Source: Pseudomonadota bacterium
GTDB taxonomy: Bacteria; Pseudomonadota; Alphaproteobacteria; Rhizobiales; Beijerinckiaceae
Assembly (NCBI GenBank): GCA_023452965.1
Contig: JAEXUU010000105.1
Span: 1 to 7,144, forward strand
DNA length: 7,144 nt
Direction: 5' to 3'
Below, in pieces: positions 1 through 5,323 of the stretch. The position numbers and the translations under genes were made by a program. The notes below the pieces were generated by a model. That model was not told the origin of the DNA. It made no database searches and worked only from the letters and a program-made list of their open reading frames with translations. The number at the start of each line of letters is the position of its first letter. The stretch's first letter is position 1.

Positions 1-129
1 CGTGACGTTCACGCCGGCGGGAATGTAGTGCGCCACCAGCGTCGGGATACCGATGCCGAGATTGACGAAGAAACCGTCCTTGAGCTCGCGCGCGGCGCGC
101 GCGGCCATCTCTTCGCGGGTCCAGGCCAT
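1..129 (-). CDS. pcaJ: 3-oxoacid (3-oxoadipate) CoA-transferase subunit B, N-terminal part, cut by window edge
   Basis: Only the first 43 codons are present; the gene runs off the left edge. The protein begins [16 protein letters not shown] and contains [16 protein letters not shown] (about residues 23-38), the N-terminal signature of the beta subunit of family I CoA-transferases (PcaJ, ScoB, AtoA). The catalytic glutamate of this family lies in this subunit but beyond the visible part. The start is the ATG whose first base is the last base of the upstream subunit A stop codon (TGATG overlap), with GGGAG eight bases before it inside the end of the A gene. This implies translational coupling and equimolar subunits. 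By family, the AB enzyme moves CoA from succinyl-CoA to a 3-oxoacid. Position in a catechol operon favours 3-oxoadipate, but acetoacetate is also possible given the adjacent BKACE gene. The family is secure; the substrate is inferred. Confidence 0.9.
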   Translation of the reverse strand, partial: MAWTREEMAARAARELKDGFFVNLGIGIPTLVAHYIPAGVNVT

Positions 130-839
130 CAGACCGTCTCCCTTTTGCGCTCGGTCAGCTTCTCGATGCGCTTCTCGTTGATCGTGCTCTTGACGATCCG
201 GTCGACATAGATGCCGGGCGTGTGGATGGCTTCCGGATCGAGGCTGCCGGCTTCGACGATCTCCTCGACCTCGACCCCCGTCACCTTCGCGGCGGTCGCC
301 ATGTTCGGGTTGAAGTTGCGGGCGGTGCGCCGGTAGACGAGGTTGCCGGCCGGATCGGCCTTCCAGGCCTTGATGATGGCGAGATCGGCCCTGAGCCAGG
401 TCTCGCGGACATAGAGCTGCCCCTCGAATGCCTCGACCGGCTTGCCCTCGGCGACGACGGTGCCGACCCCGGTCCTGGTGTAGAAGGCCGGGATGCCGGC
501 CCCGCCGGCGCGGATGCGCTCGGCCAGCGTGCCCTGCGGGTTGAGCTCGAGCTCGAGCTCACCGGAAAGGTATTGCTGCTCGAACAGCTTGTTCTCCCCG
601 ACATAGGACGCGATCATCTTCTTCACCTGCCGCGTCTCGAGCAGCATCCACAGCCCGAAGCCGTCTGCCCCGGCATTGTTCGAGATCACGGTGAGGTTCT
701 TCACACCGGAGCGGCGGACTTCCGGGATCAGGCTTTCGGGATTGCCGGACAGGCCGAAGCCGCCGGACATGATCGTCATCCCGTCGAACAGCAGCCCGTC
801 CAGCGCGGCTCCCGGGCTGTCGTAGATCTTGCGCGTCAT
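129..839 (-). CDS. pcaI: 3-oxoacid (3-oxoadipate or acetoacetate) CoA-transferase subunit A
   Basis: A complete protein of 236 residues, the usual size for the alpha subunit of a two-gene family I CoA-transferase. Family blocks are easy to see: GGFGLSG (26-32, the CoA-binding glycine loop), [11 protein letters not shown] (52-62), SYVGENK (78-84), [17 protein letters not shown] (101-117), KAWKAD (157-162), TARNFNP (172-178) and EKRIEK near the end. The enzyme transfers CoA from succinyl-CoA to a 3-oxoacid in the cytoplasm. PcaI and ScoA are so alike in these blocks that I cannot tell 3-oxoadipate from acetoacetate specificity by eye; the symbol reflects the aromatic-degradation context. The ATG start is supported by GAGGA five bases upstream. 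The stop overlaps the subunit B start by one base. It follows the BKACE gene after a 99-base gap containing GC-rich hairpins, so its expression may be partly uncoupled from the upstream genes. Confidence 0.9.
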   Translation of the reverse strand: MTRKIYDSPGAALDGLLFDGMTIMSGGFGLSGNPESLIPEVRRSGVKNLTVISNNAGADGFGLWMLLETRQVKKMIASYVGENKLFEQQYLSGELELELNPQGTLAERIRAGGAGIPAFYTRTGVGTVVAEGKPVEAFEGQLYVRETWLRADLAIIKAWKADPAGNLVYRRTARNFNPNMATAAKVTGVEVEEIVEAGSLDPEAIHTPGIYVDRIVKSTINEKRIEKLTERKRETV

Positions 840-876
840 GGCTGTCCTCGAGGTGAGTTCTGCAAAGATCCGGCGT

Positions 877-904
877 CGCCTGCGCCGGGCCGCGGAAGCA
901 GGCG
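877..904 (-). repeat. Intercistronic inverted repeat
   Basis: CGCCTGC (877-883) and GCAGGCG (898-904) form a perfect 7-bp inverted repeat around a GC-rich 14-base loop, between the BKACE gene and the CoA-transferase genes. No T-tract follows on the minus strand, so it does not look like a rho-independent terminator. It could stabilise or pause the transcript. At this GC content a chance origin is possible. Confidence 0.35.
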
Positions 905-911
905 CCCAGCA

Positions 912-936
912 CCGGCCGCCTAGGCTGGCCGGCCAG
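912..936 (-). repeat. GC-rich hairpin just after the BKACE stop codon
   Basis: Two nested symmetric elements lie two bases beyond the BKACE stop. CTGGCC/GGCCAG (925-936) is a perfect 12-bp palindrome. CCGGCC (912-917) and GGCCGG (927-932) flank the 8-base palindrome GCCTAGGC (918-925). The two folds share bases and cannot form together. No T-run follows on the minus strand, so termination is not indicated. A role in 3' end protection or in setting the ratio of upstream to downstream gene expression is possible but unproven. Confidence 0.4.
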
Positions 937-938
937 TG

Positions 939-1775
939 TCAGGCTGGAGAAAGGTTGAGGATCGCCCGCGCCTCTGCCGGCGTCGCGGCGCGCGCGCCAT
1001 GCCGGCCGATCGCCTCGACCGCCATCTCGACCAGCTCGGCATTGCCGGAGGCCAGCCGGTCCTTGGCGGCGCGGATATTGTCCTCCATCCCGGTCCGGAC
1101 GGCACTTGCGCCGCGGGCCAGCGCCCACTCCATCACCCGCATCTGTTCGCGCCCGATGCCGGCGGCGGTCCAGCTCGCGCCGGGAATGACCCGCTTCGTC
1201 TCGGCGAGCAGGATGTCGAGCAGCACCTCGTCGGCCGGCATCGCATTCTTGACGCCCATCACGAACTGGATGTGCGGGCGCGGCCCGATCAGCCCCTCAT
1301 CGATGAGGCGGCGCGCGGCGTGGATATGCGAGAGGTCGAAGATCTCGATCTCGGGGGCGATGCCATGCTCCTGCATTCGCGCCGCCAGATCGTTCACCAG
1401 GCTCGTCGGGTTCTCGTAGACGATGGTCGGGAAGTTCACCGAGCCGGTCGAGAGCGAGGCCATGTCGGGACGATGCACCAGGGAAAGGCCGCGTGCCGCC
1501 GGATCGCGCCCGCGGCCGCCGGTCGAGAACTGGATGATCATTCCGGGGCAGGCTTCGCGAATGCCGGCCTGGACTTCGGCGAAACGGTCCGGATCGGAGG
1601 AGGGCGTCTCGTCGTCATTGCGGACATGGATGTGGACGAGGCTGGCGCCTGCCTCGAAAGCCGCGCGGGTCGAGGCGATCTGCTCGGCGGGCAGCACGGG
1701 CAGGTTGGGATTGTCCTTCTTGCGCGGCACGGAGCCGGTGATCGCCACGGCCACGACGACGGGACGCTTGCTCAT
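939..1775 (-). CDS. Beta-keto acid cleavage enzyme (BKACE, DUF849 family)
   Basis: A 278-residue protein of the zinc-dependent BKACE family, whose founding member is 3-keto-5-aminohexanoate cleavage enzyme (Kce). The family converts a beta-keto acid plus acetyl-CoA into acetoacetate plus an acyl-CoA. Visible family features are AITGSVPRKKDNPNLP near the N-terminus, VHIHVR with the presumed metal ligands His48 and His50, QFSTGG (82-87), the WTAAGIGREQ segment (202-211), and VRTGMEDNI with Arg227, the third ligand Glu231 and Asp232. These correspond, with a small offset, to Kce His46, His48, Glu230 and Asp231 as I recall them. The position of Kce Glu14, thought to contact the substrate amine, is Val16 here, so an amino-substituted substrate is unlikely. 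The start is the ATG 8 bases after the benD stop; longer in-frame extensions overlap benD. In this operon the obvious substrate is 3-oxoadipate, giving succinyl-CoA and acetoacetate. That substrate is inference. Confidence 0.9.
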   Translation of the reverse strand: MSKRPVVVAVAITGSVPRKKDNPNLPVLPAEQIASTRAAFEAGASLVHIHVRNDDETPSSDPDRFAEVQAGIREACPGMIIQFSTGGRGRDPAARGLSLVHRPDMASLSTGSVNFPTIVYENPTSLVNDLAARMQEHGIAPEIEIFDLSHIHAARRLIDEGLIGPRPHIQFVMGVKNAMPADEVLLDILLAETKRVIPGASWTAAGIGREQMRVMEWALARGASAVRTGMEDNIRAAKDRLASGNAELVEMAVEAIGRHGARAATPAEARAILNLSPA

Positions 1776-1783
1776 GATCTCGG

Positions 1784-2587
1784 TCACCCCTGGTCGCCGC
1801 CGCCGGCGGGCAGCACCGTTCCATTGATATAGGACGCATCGTCCGAAGCCAGGAACAGGATTGCCGCGGCGATCTCCTTCAGCTCGCCATAGCGACCGAG
1901 ATGCGAGGCGCGCAGGGTCTGGTCGACGACCTCCTGCATCCACTGCTTGTCGGCCTCGGTCTGAGCGTCGGTCCCACGCGGGATCCGGCGCGGCGGCGCT
2001 GTCACGCCGCCCGGAGCGACGGCGTTGACGCGGATATTCGTGCCGGCGAGCTCGAAGGCGAGCGAGGCCGTCAGCGCGTTCACGCCGCCCTTGGCCGCCG
2101 AATAGGGGATGCGGTTGATCCCCTTGGTCGCGATCGAGGAGACGTTGACGATGGCGCCGCGGCCCTGAGCCTGCATATAGGGCAGCACCGCCCGGCAGCC
2201 CCACAGCGTCGGGAACAGCGAGCGGTTGATCTCTGCGACGATCTGGCCTTCGTCGAATTCCTGGAAAGGCCGCATCCAGATAGCGCCGCCGATATTCGTC
2301 ACCAGCACGTCGATGGCGCCGAAACGCTCGTTGGCGCGTGCCATCACCCTTTCGTTCCCGGTGAAGGTCTCGAGATCCTCTTCGAGCGCGACGACGTGTT
2401 CGGCGCCGACGGCCGAGGCGATCTCCTGCGCGACTTCCTGGATGATGGCCGAGCGGTCGACGATCGTCAGATTGGCGCCCTCGGCCGCCGCGTCCAGCGC
2501 CACCTGCTTGCCGACGCCCTGCGCGGCGCCGGTGACGATGAAGCTGCGCCCTTCGAACCGGCCGGCGCGGGGGGATTGCAGAGCCAT
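1784..2587 (-). CDS. benD: 1,6-dihydroxycyclohexa-2,4-diene-1-carboxylate dehydrogenase (benzoate cis-diol dehydrogenase)
   Basis: A 267-residue short-chain dehydrogenase. It oxidises the benzoate cis-diol made by benzoate 1,2-dioxygenase to catechol, with loss of CO2 and formation of NADH. It shows the Rossmann glycine motif TGAAQGVG (19-26), an acidic residue at the end of strand 2 (Asp44 in VDRS, favouring NAD), TNIGG (97-101), Ser150/Ser151, and YSAAK (Tyr162, Lys166). The BenD/XylL-specific blocks RSLFPTLW (122-129), APPRRIPR (197-204), VDQTL (221-225) and the ending GTVLPAGGGD separate it from generic SDRs. The chosen ATG has GGAG eight bases upstream and puts the Rossmann fold at the usual distance. 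A longer in-frame start at 2656 would add 23 residues unlike the family. It sits 127 bases after catA and 8 bases before the BKACE gene. The dioxygenase genes benABC, its usual neighbours, are not in the window. Confidence 0.92.
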   Translation of the reverse strand: MALQSPRAGRFEGRSFIVTGAAQGVGKQVALDAAAEGANLTIVDRSAIIQEVAQEIASAVGAEHVVALEEDLETFTGNERVMARANERFGAIDVLVTNIGGAIWMRPFQEFDEGQIVAEINRSLFPTLWGCRAVLPYMQAQGRGAIVNVSSIATKGINRIPYSAAKGGVNALTASLAFELAGTNIRVNAVAPGGVTAPPRRIPRGTDAQTEADKQWMQEVVDQTLRASHLGRYGELKEIAAAILFLASDDASYINGTVLPAGGGDQG

Positions 2588-2656
2588 GGCGTGATCTCCG
2601 GGAAATGGCTGCCGTGAAGGCGAGTATCTGGGCTGCTCATGCGGCCGGCGGCGCAA

Positions 2657-2670
2657 AGGGGCTGGCCCCT
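2657..2670 (-). repeat. Small intercistronic hairpin between catA and benD
   Basis: AGGGGC and GCCCCT form an inverted repeat around TG; in RNA this is a 5-bp stem with a four-base loop. On the minus strand it is followed by only two further T residues, so it would be at best a weak terminator or attenuator. It lies about 45 bases after the catA stop in the 127-base gap before benD. I saw no convincing promoter in the rest of that gap. Confidence 0.3.
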
Positions 2671-2714
2671 CGCACCGCTGGCGGCTTCCGTCGCAGCCTC
2701 TGAGGGCGAAGGCG

Positions 2715-3644
2715 TCAGCCGGCCGTGACGTGGGCGCGACTGACCACGGTCTGCGGCACGTCCGCGCGCTCCTTCGTCAGCACGACATCGAAGGTCGTGC
2801 GGGCGAACGGGCGGTTGAGCCCGGCATTGCGGATGGCGTCGGCGTCGACCACACGGTCGAGCGTGACGACGAGTTCCTCGCGGGTGCCGAAGGCGAAGTC
2901 CGTGTACAGGTACTTGTCGCCGGTGAAGTTGAACTGCGTCGTCAGCTGGCGGTGACCCGGAGCCGAGATGAAGTAGTGGACATGGGCCGGGCGTTCCGCG
3001 TGCCGGCCGAGCGCGGTCATCAGCTGGCGCGTCGCGCTCTCGGGCGGGCAGCCATAGCCGTTCGGCACGATGGTCTGGGCGCGGTAGCGGCCCTGCTCGT
3101 CGGTCTCGATCCGGCGGCGCAGATTATAGGGCGCCTGCTCGCCGTCGATGAAGGAATAGCCGCCCTTGGAATTGGCGTGCCAGATGTCGACGATCGCGCC
3201 GGCGATCGGCTTGCCGTCCTCGTCCGAAACCTGGCCTTCGATGATGAAGACCTCGCCGGGGTCGGTGCCATCATCCATGCGGGCTTCACCCTTGGAGAGC
3301 GGTGCGTCCGGCACATAGAGCGGCCCCTCGATGGTCCGCATCGTGCCGCCATTGAGGCCGGCGAGCCGCTCGGCTTCGTCGAGCCGCAGATCGAGGAAAT
3401 GCTCGAGCGCGGTGCCGGGCACCAGCAGGCCGAGTTCCTCGTTCTTCGCGGCCTTGCCGATGAAGGCGACCGCGGCCCAGAACTCGTCCATCGAGACGTC
3501 GCACTCGTCGATTACCTGCATGAGTCGGTAGAGCAGCTGGGCGGTGACGGCCTTGGTGCGCGCGTCGCCCTTGTCGCTGTCGATGCCGGCCGCACTGTTG
3601 GCGAGATTCTTCTTGTCCGCGTCGGAGATCAGATTGGTGGGCAT
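2715..3644 (-). CDS. catA: Catechol 1,2-dioxygenase (intradiol ring cleavage)
   Basis: A 309-residue non-haem Fe(III) intradiol dioxygenase that converts catechol and O2 to cis,cis-muconate in the cytoplasm. The N-terminal helical linker domain typical of catechol 1,2-dioxygenases (rather than protocatechuate enzymes) spans about residues 1-100. The catalytic beta domain begins at the GPLYVPDAP block (107-115). The four iron ligands are visible: Tyr163 (GGYS), Tyr197 (NGYG), His221 and His223 (RPAHVHYF). Arg218 matches the conserved active-site arginine (Arg221 in Acinetobacter CatA). IVDIWHANSKGGYS (151-164) and TTQFNFTGDKY are further family blocks. Length fits the usual 300-311 residues. 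An in-frame ATG at 3677 exists, but the ATG at 3644 has GAGGA six bases upstream and gives the standard N-terminus. It follows catC after 55 bases, in the same operon. Confidence 0.96.
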   Translation of the reverse strand: MPTNLISDADKKNLANSAAGIDSDKGDARTKAVTAQLLYRLMQVIDECDVSMDEFWAAVAFIGKAAKNEELGLLVPGTALEHFLDLRLDEAERLAGLNGGTMRTIEGPLYVPDAPLSKGEARMDDGTDPGEVFIIEGQVSDEDGKPIAGAIVDIWHANSKGGYSFIDGEQAPYNLRRRIETDEQGRYRAQTIVPNGYGCPPESATRQLMTALGRHAERPAHVHYFISAPGHRQLTTQFNFTGDKYLYTDFAFGTREELVVTLDRVVDADAIRNAGLNRPFARTTFDVVLTKERADVPQTVVSRAHVTAG

Positions 3645-3650
3645 GGCGTT

Positions 3651-3655
3651 TCCTC
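3651..3655 (-). promoter_or_regulatory. Ribosome binding site deciding the catA start
   Basis: GAGGA lies six bases before the ATG at 3644. The alternative ATG at 3677 has no comparable purine-rich motif. This supports the shorter 309-residue CatA. Confidence 0.7.
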
Positions 3656-3699
3656 GTTCTTGGTGATTGGCGGGCATTCGCGAACGGGTCGCGGCGTTC

Positions 3700-3990
3700 C
3701 TAGCGGTCGTCGTCGTGGACGGATGAAGGGTGGCGGCAAAGCGCCGTGACCTTCACGTCCATGAAGGGGAAAAGGGGCAGGCCGGAGAGGATGTCGTGCA
3801 GGGCCTGCGGGCTCTCGACATCGAAGACGCTGGTGTTGGCATAGCGCCCGGCATGACGCCAGAGGTGACGCCAGATGCCGGCGCGCTGCAGTTCCTGGGC
3901 GCGCTCGCGCTCGGCCGCCTTCAGCGCATTCGCCGTCTCCGCCGGCAGGTCGTGCGGAATTCGGACATCCATTTCCACTTGAAAGATCAT
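3700..3990 (-). CDS. catC: Muconolactone Delta-isomerase
   Basis: A 96-residue protein, the normal length for muconolactone isomerase, a small ferredoxin-like-fold enzyme known as a homodecamer. It converts muconolactone to 3-oxoadipate enol-lactone. Recognisable blocks are the N-terminal MIFQVEMDVRIP, WRHLWRHAGRYAN (40-52), SVFDV (54-58), LPLFPFMD (71-78) and the C-terminal CRHPSSVHDDDR (85-96), which closely resemble Pseudomonas CatC. The reading frame stays open for 12 more codons upstream, but the ATG at 3990 gives the family N-terminus and falls four bases after the catB stop. The longer form would overlap catB. No strong Shine-Dalgarno motif is close to this ATG, so translation is probably coupled to catB. 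Confidence 0.96.
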   Translation of the reverse strand: MIFQVEMDVRIPHDLPAETANALKAAERERAQELQRAGIWRHLWRHAGRYANTSVFDVESPQALHDILSGLPLFPFMDVKVTALCRHPSSVHDDDR

Positions 3991-3994
3991 TGGT

Positions 3995-5167
3995 TCAGGA
4001 TCCCGTCTTGGCGCGCGGCAGCACATGGAGCGAAGCTTCTGCGCGGTCGCGCCGGAAGCGGTTCAGCTGGGTCTCGGAGAGGGTGACGCCGAGGCCCGGC
4101 GCGGTCGGCACGGCGAGGCCGAAATCGGCGTAGTCGAGCGGCGTTTCGAGAATCTCCTCGGTGAGCAGCAAGGGGCCGAACAGCTCGGTGCCCCATTCCA
4201 GCTTGCCGATGGTCGAGAACAGGTGGGCCGAGGCAGCGGTGCCGATGCCGCCTTCGAGCATCGTCCCGCCATAGAGCCCTATACCGGCCGCCTCGGCGAT
4301 CGCCGCCACCTTGGCCGCGGCGAAGAGGCCGCCGGACTGTTCGATCTTCAGCGCGAAGACATCGGCGCCGGCCTGGCTGGCGATGGCGAAGGCGGTTTCC
4401 GGGCCGTTCAGCGCCTCGTCCGCCATGATCGCGACCGGCGTCTCACGGGCCAGCCGGGCAAGGGCGCCGAGATTGCGCAACGCGACCGGCTGCTCGATCA
4501 GCTCGACGCCGGCTGCGGCCAGCGCCGGCAGCATGGCGGAGGCCGTCGCTTCCGACCAGGCCTGGTTGATGTCGACCCGCACCGAGGCGCGATGGCCGAG
4601 TGCCCGCTTGATCGCGGCGACATGGGCGACATTGGCGGCTGGGTCGCCCTTGCCGATCTTGAGCTTGAAGATGTTGTGGCGGCGGCGCGCCAGCATCTCC
4701 TCGGCCTCCTCGATATCGCGCCCGGTATCGCCGCTGGCGAGAGTCCAGGCCACCGGCAGGCGGTCGTGCTGGCGGCCGCCGAGCAGTTCGGAGATCGGCA
4801 GGCCGACGCGCTGGCCGAGCGCATCGAGCAGGGCTGTCTCGACGGCGCTTTTGGCGAAATGATTGCCTTGCACCGAGGTCGCGATGGTCGCCATAGTCCT
4901 GGCGACGCGATTGGGATCGCTGGCGAGCAGGATCGGCGCGAAATAGGTGTCGATCGCGAGCTTCATGCCTTCGGGACTCTCGGGCCCATAGGCGAGGCCG
5001 CCGATCGTGGTGCCTTCGCCGGTGCCGACGAGGCCGTCGGACATATGCAGCCGCACGATCATCAGTGTCTGGCGGTGCATGGTCGTCATCGCCAGCTGAT
5101 GCGGGCGGATGGTCGGCAGATCGACCAGAATCGTCTCGACCTGTTGAATCCGCGGGCCTTCAGACAC
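3995..5167 (-). CDS. catB: Muconate cycloisomerase (muconate lactonizing enzyme)
   Basis: A 390-residue enolase-superfamily enzyme that cyclises cis,cis-muconate to muconolactone using Mg/Mn. The N-terminal capping domain covers roughly residues 8-130 and the barrel the rest. Catalytic residues are all visible: the KxK motif Lys168 and Lys170 (FKLKIGKG), metal ligands Asp199 (RVDINQAW), Glu225 (ELIEQPV) and Asp250 (MADEAL), the second acid/base Lys274 (ALKIEQSGG), and Glu328 (WGTELF). Each is one residue beyond its Pseudomonas putida CatB counterpart. Ile55, Tyr60 and Phe330 match the CatB residues Ile54, Tyr59 and Phe329, which differ in chloromuconate enzymes, so muconate rather than chloromuconate is the likely substrate. 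The start is GTG with GGGAG six bases upstream; an in-frame stop lies six codons before it, and no other start lies between. First gene of the second operon, 4 bases before catC. Confidence 0.96.
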   Translation of the reverse strand: MSEGPRIQQVETILVDLPTIRPHQLAMTTMHRQTLMIVRLHMSDGLVGTGEGTTIGGLAYGPESPEGMKLAIDTYFAPILLASDPNRVARTMATIATSVQGNHFAKSAVETALLDALGQRVGLPISELLGGRQHDRLPVAWTLASGDTGRDIEEAEEMLARRRHNIFKLKIGKGDPAANVAHVAAIKRALGHRASVRVDINQAWSEATASAMLPALAAAGVELIEQPVALRNLGALARLARETPVAIMADEALNGPETAFAIASQAGADVFALKIEQSGGLFAAAKVAAIAEAAGIGLYGGTMLEGGIGTAASAHLFSTIGKLEWGTELFGPLLLTEEILETPLDYADFGLAVPTAPGLGVTLSETQLNRFRRDRAEASLHVLPRAKTGS

Positions 5168-5173
5168 GTTTCG

Positions 5174-5178
5174 CTCCC
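5174..5178 (-). promoter_or_regulatory. Ribosome binding site for the GTG start of catB
   Basis: GGGAG lies six bases before the GTG at 5167. An in-frame TGA at 5183-5185 excludes an upstream start, and the next in-frame ATG (codon 27) would remove the first strand of the capping domain. The GTG is therefore the likely start. Confidence 0.75.
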
Positions 5179-5194
5179 ATATTCATTGCCAAAA

Positions 5195-5223
5195 AGGCTA
5201 GGGCGCGCGGTTCGCGAAGGACA
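5195..5223 (-). promoter_or_regulatory. Weak candidate promoter for the catBCA-benD operon
   Basis: On the minus strand TGTCCT (5223-5218) and TAGCCT (5200-5195) are separated by 17 bases and predict transcription starting near 5188. Each hexamer matches its sigma-70 consensus at only 3 of 6 positions, as is common for activator-dependent promoters. The start would put the centre of the dyad at 5245-5259 near -64, the usual place for a LysR-type recognition site. An alternative is the better -10 hexamer TATAAA at 5247-5242, inside the dyad. It lacks a good -35 and would imply repression. This is inference from pattern and spacing. Confidence 0.35.
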
Positions 5224-5232
5224 GGATCGATT

Positions 5233-5260
5233 GGGTGTACTTTTATACCCCGTGGGTATG
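5233..5260 (-). promoter_or_regulatory. Probable operator: three GGGTRTA half-sites including an ATAC-N7-GTAT box
   Basis: Three related 7-mers lie in alternating orientation: GGGTGTA (5233-5239), TATACCC (5244-5250) and GGGTATG (5254-5260). Their centres are 11 and 10 bases apart, one helical turn each. The last two form a perfect dyad, ATACCC-CGT-GGGTAT (5245-5259), which fits the LysR T-N11-A rule and is identical to the ATAC-N7-GTAT consensus known for the muconate-responsive regulators CatM and BenM. The site is about 78 bases upstream of the catB start. A muconate-responsive CatR/CatM-like activator is the natural candidate, but no regulator gene is in the window, and a GntR- or TetR-type repressor could also use such a dyad. 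Confidence 0.6.
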
Positions 5261-5265
5261 GAGAG

Positions 5266-5281
5266 GGCTGACAGGTCAGCC
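5266..5281 (-). promoter_or_regulatory. Second palindrome upstream of catB, possible protein-binding site
   Basis: GGCTGAC-AG-GTCAGCC is a perfect 7-bp inverted repeat with a 2-base spacer, six bases from the three-half-site element. The loop is too short for a stable RNA hairpin of full length, and no T-tract follows, so a DNA-binding site is more likely than a terminator. The sequence differs from the GGGTRTA half-sites, suggesting a different regulator. I do not recognise it. Confidence 0.4.
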
Positions 5282-5323
5282 GGCGGGAACAGTCGGACGA
5301 AGCCGGCAGGTAGCCGTCTGGCC

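Noticed and set aside
543..560. Three tandem GAGCTC hexamers
   Set aside because: They lie in subunit A and encode the Leu-Glu repeat of a conserved GELELEL segment, so they are explained by protein sequence and codon bias.
936..1832. A 298-codon plus-strand open frame opposite the BKACE gene
   Set aside because: Antisense shadow; the minus-strand frame carries the conserved metal ligands and family blocks.
1776..2204. An upstream extension of the BKACE frame by 143 codons into benD
   Set aside because: The added residues are an out-of-frame reading of benD. The family N-terminus begins at MSKRP, with the ATG 8 bases after the benD stop.
3677..3684. TTCGCGAA palindrome before catA, also present upstream of catB at 5211-5218, considered as a shared operator
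   Set aside because: A third copy at 1554-1561 lies inside the BKACE coding sequence, and an 8-base self-complementary GC-rich word is expected by chance at this frequency.
2730..3749. A 339-codon plus-strand open frame opposite catA
   Set aside because: Antisense shadow of CatA; no recognisable domain and typical high-GC opposite-strand composition.
5160..5186. An 8-codon minus-strand mini-ORF (MNMGAKRV) overlapping the GTG start of catB, resembling a leader peptide
   Set aside because: It has no Shine-Dalgarno motif, no runs of regulatory codons and no alternative hairpins around it. The overlap is most likely chance.
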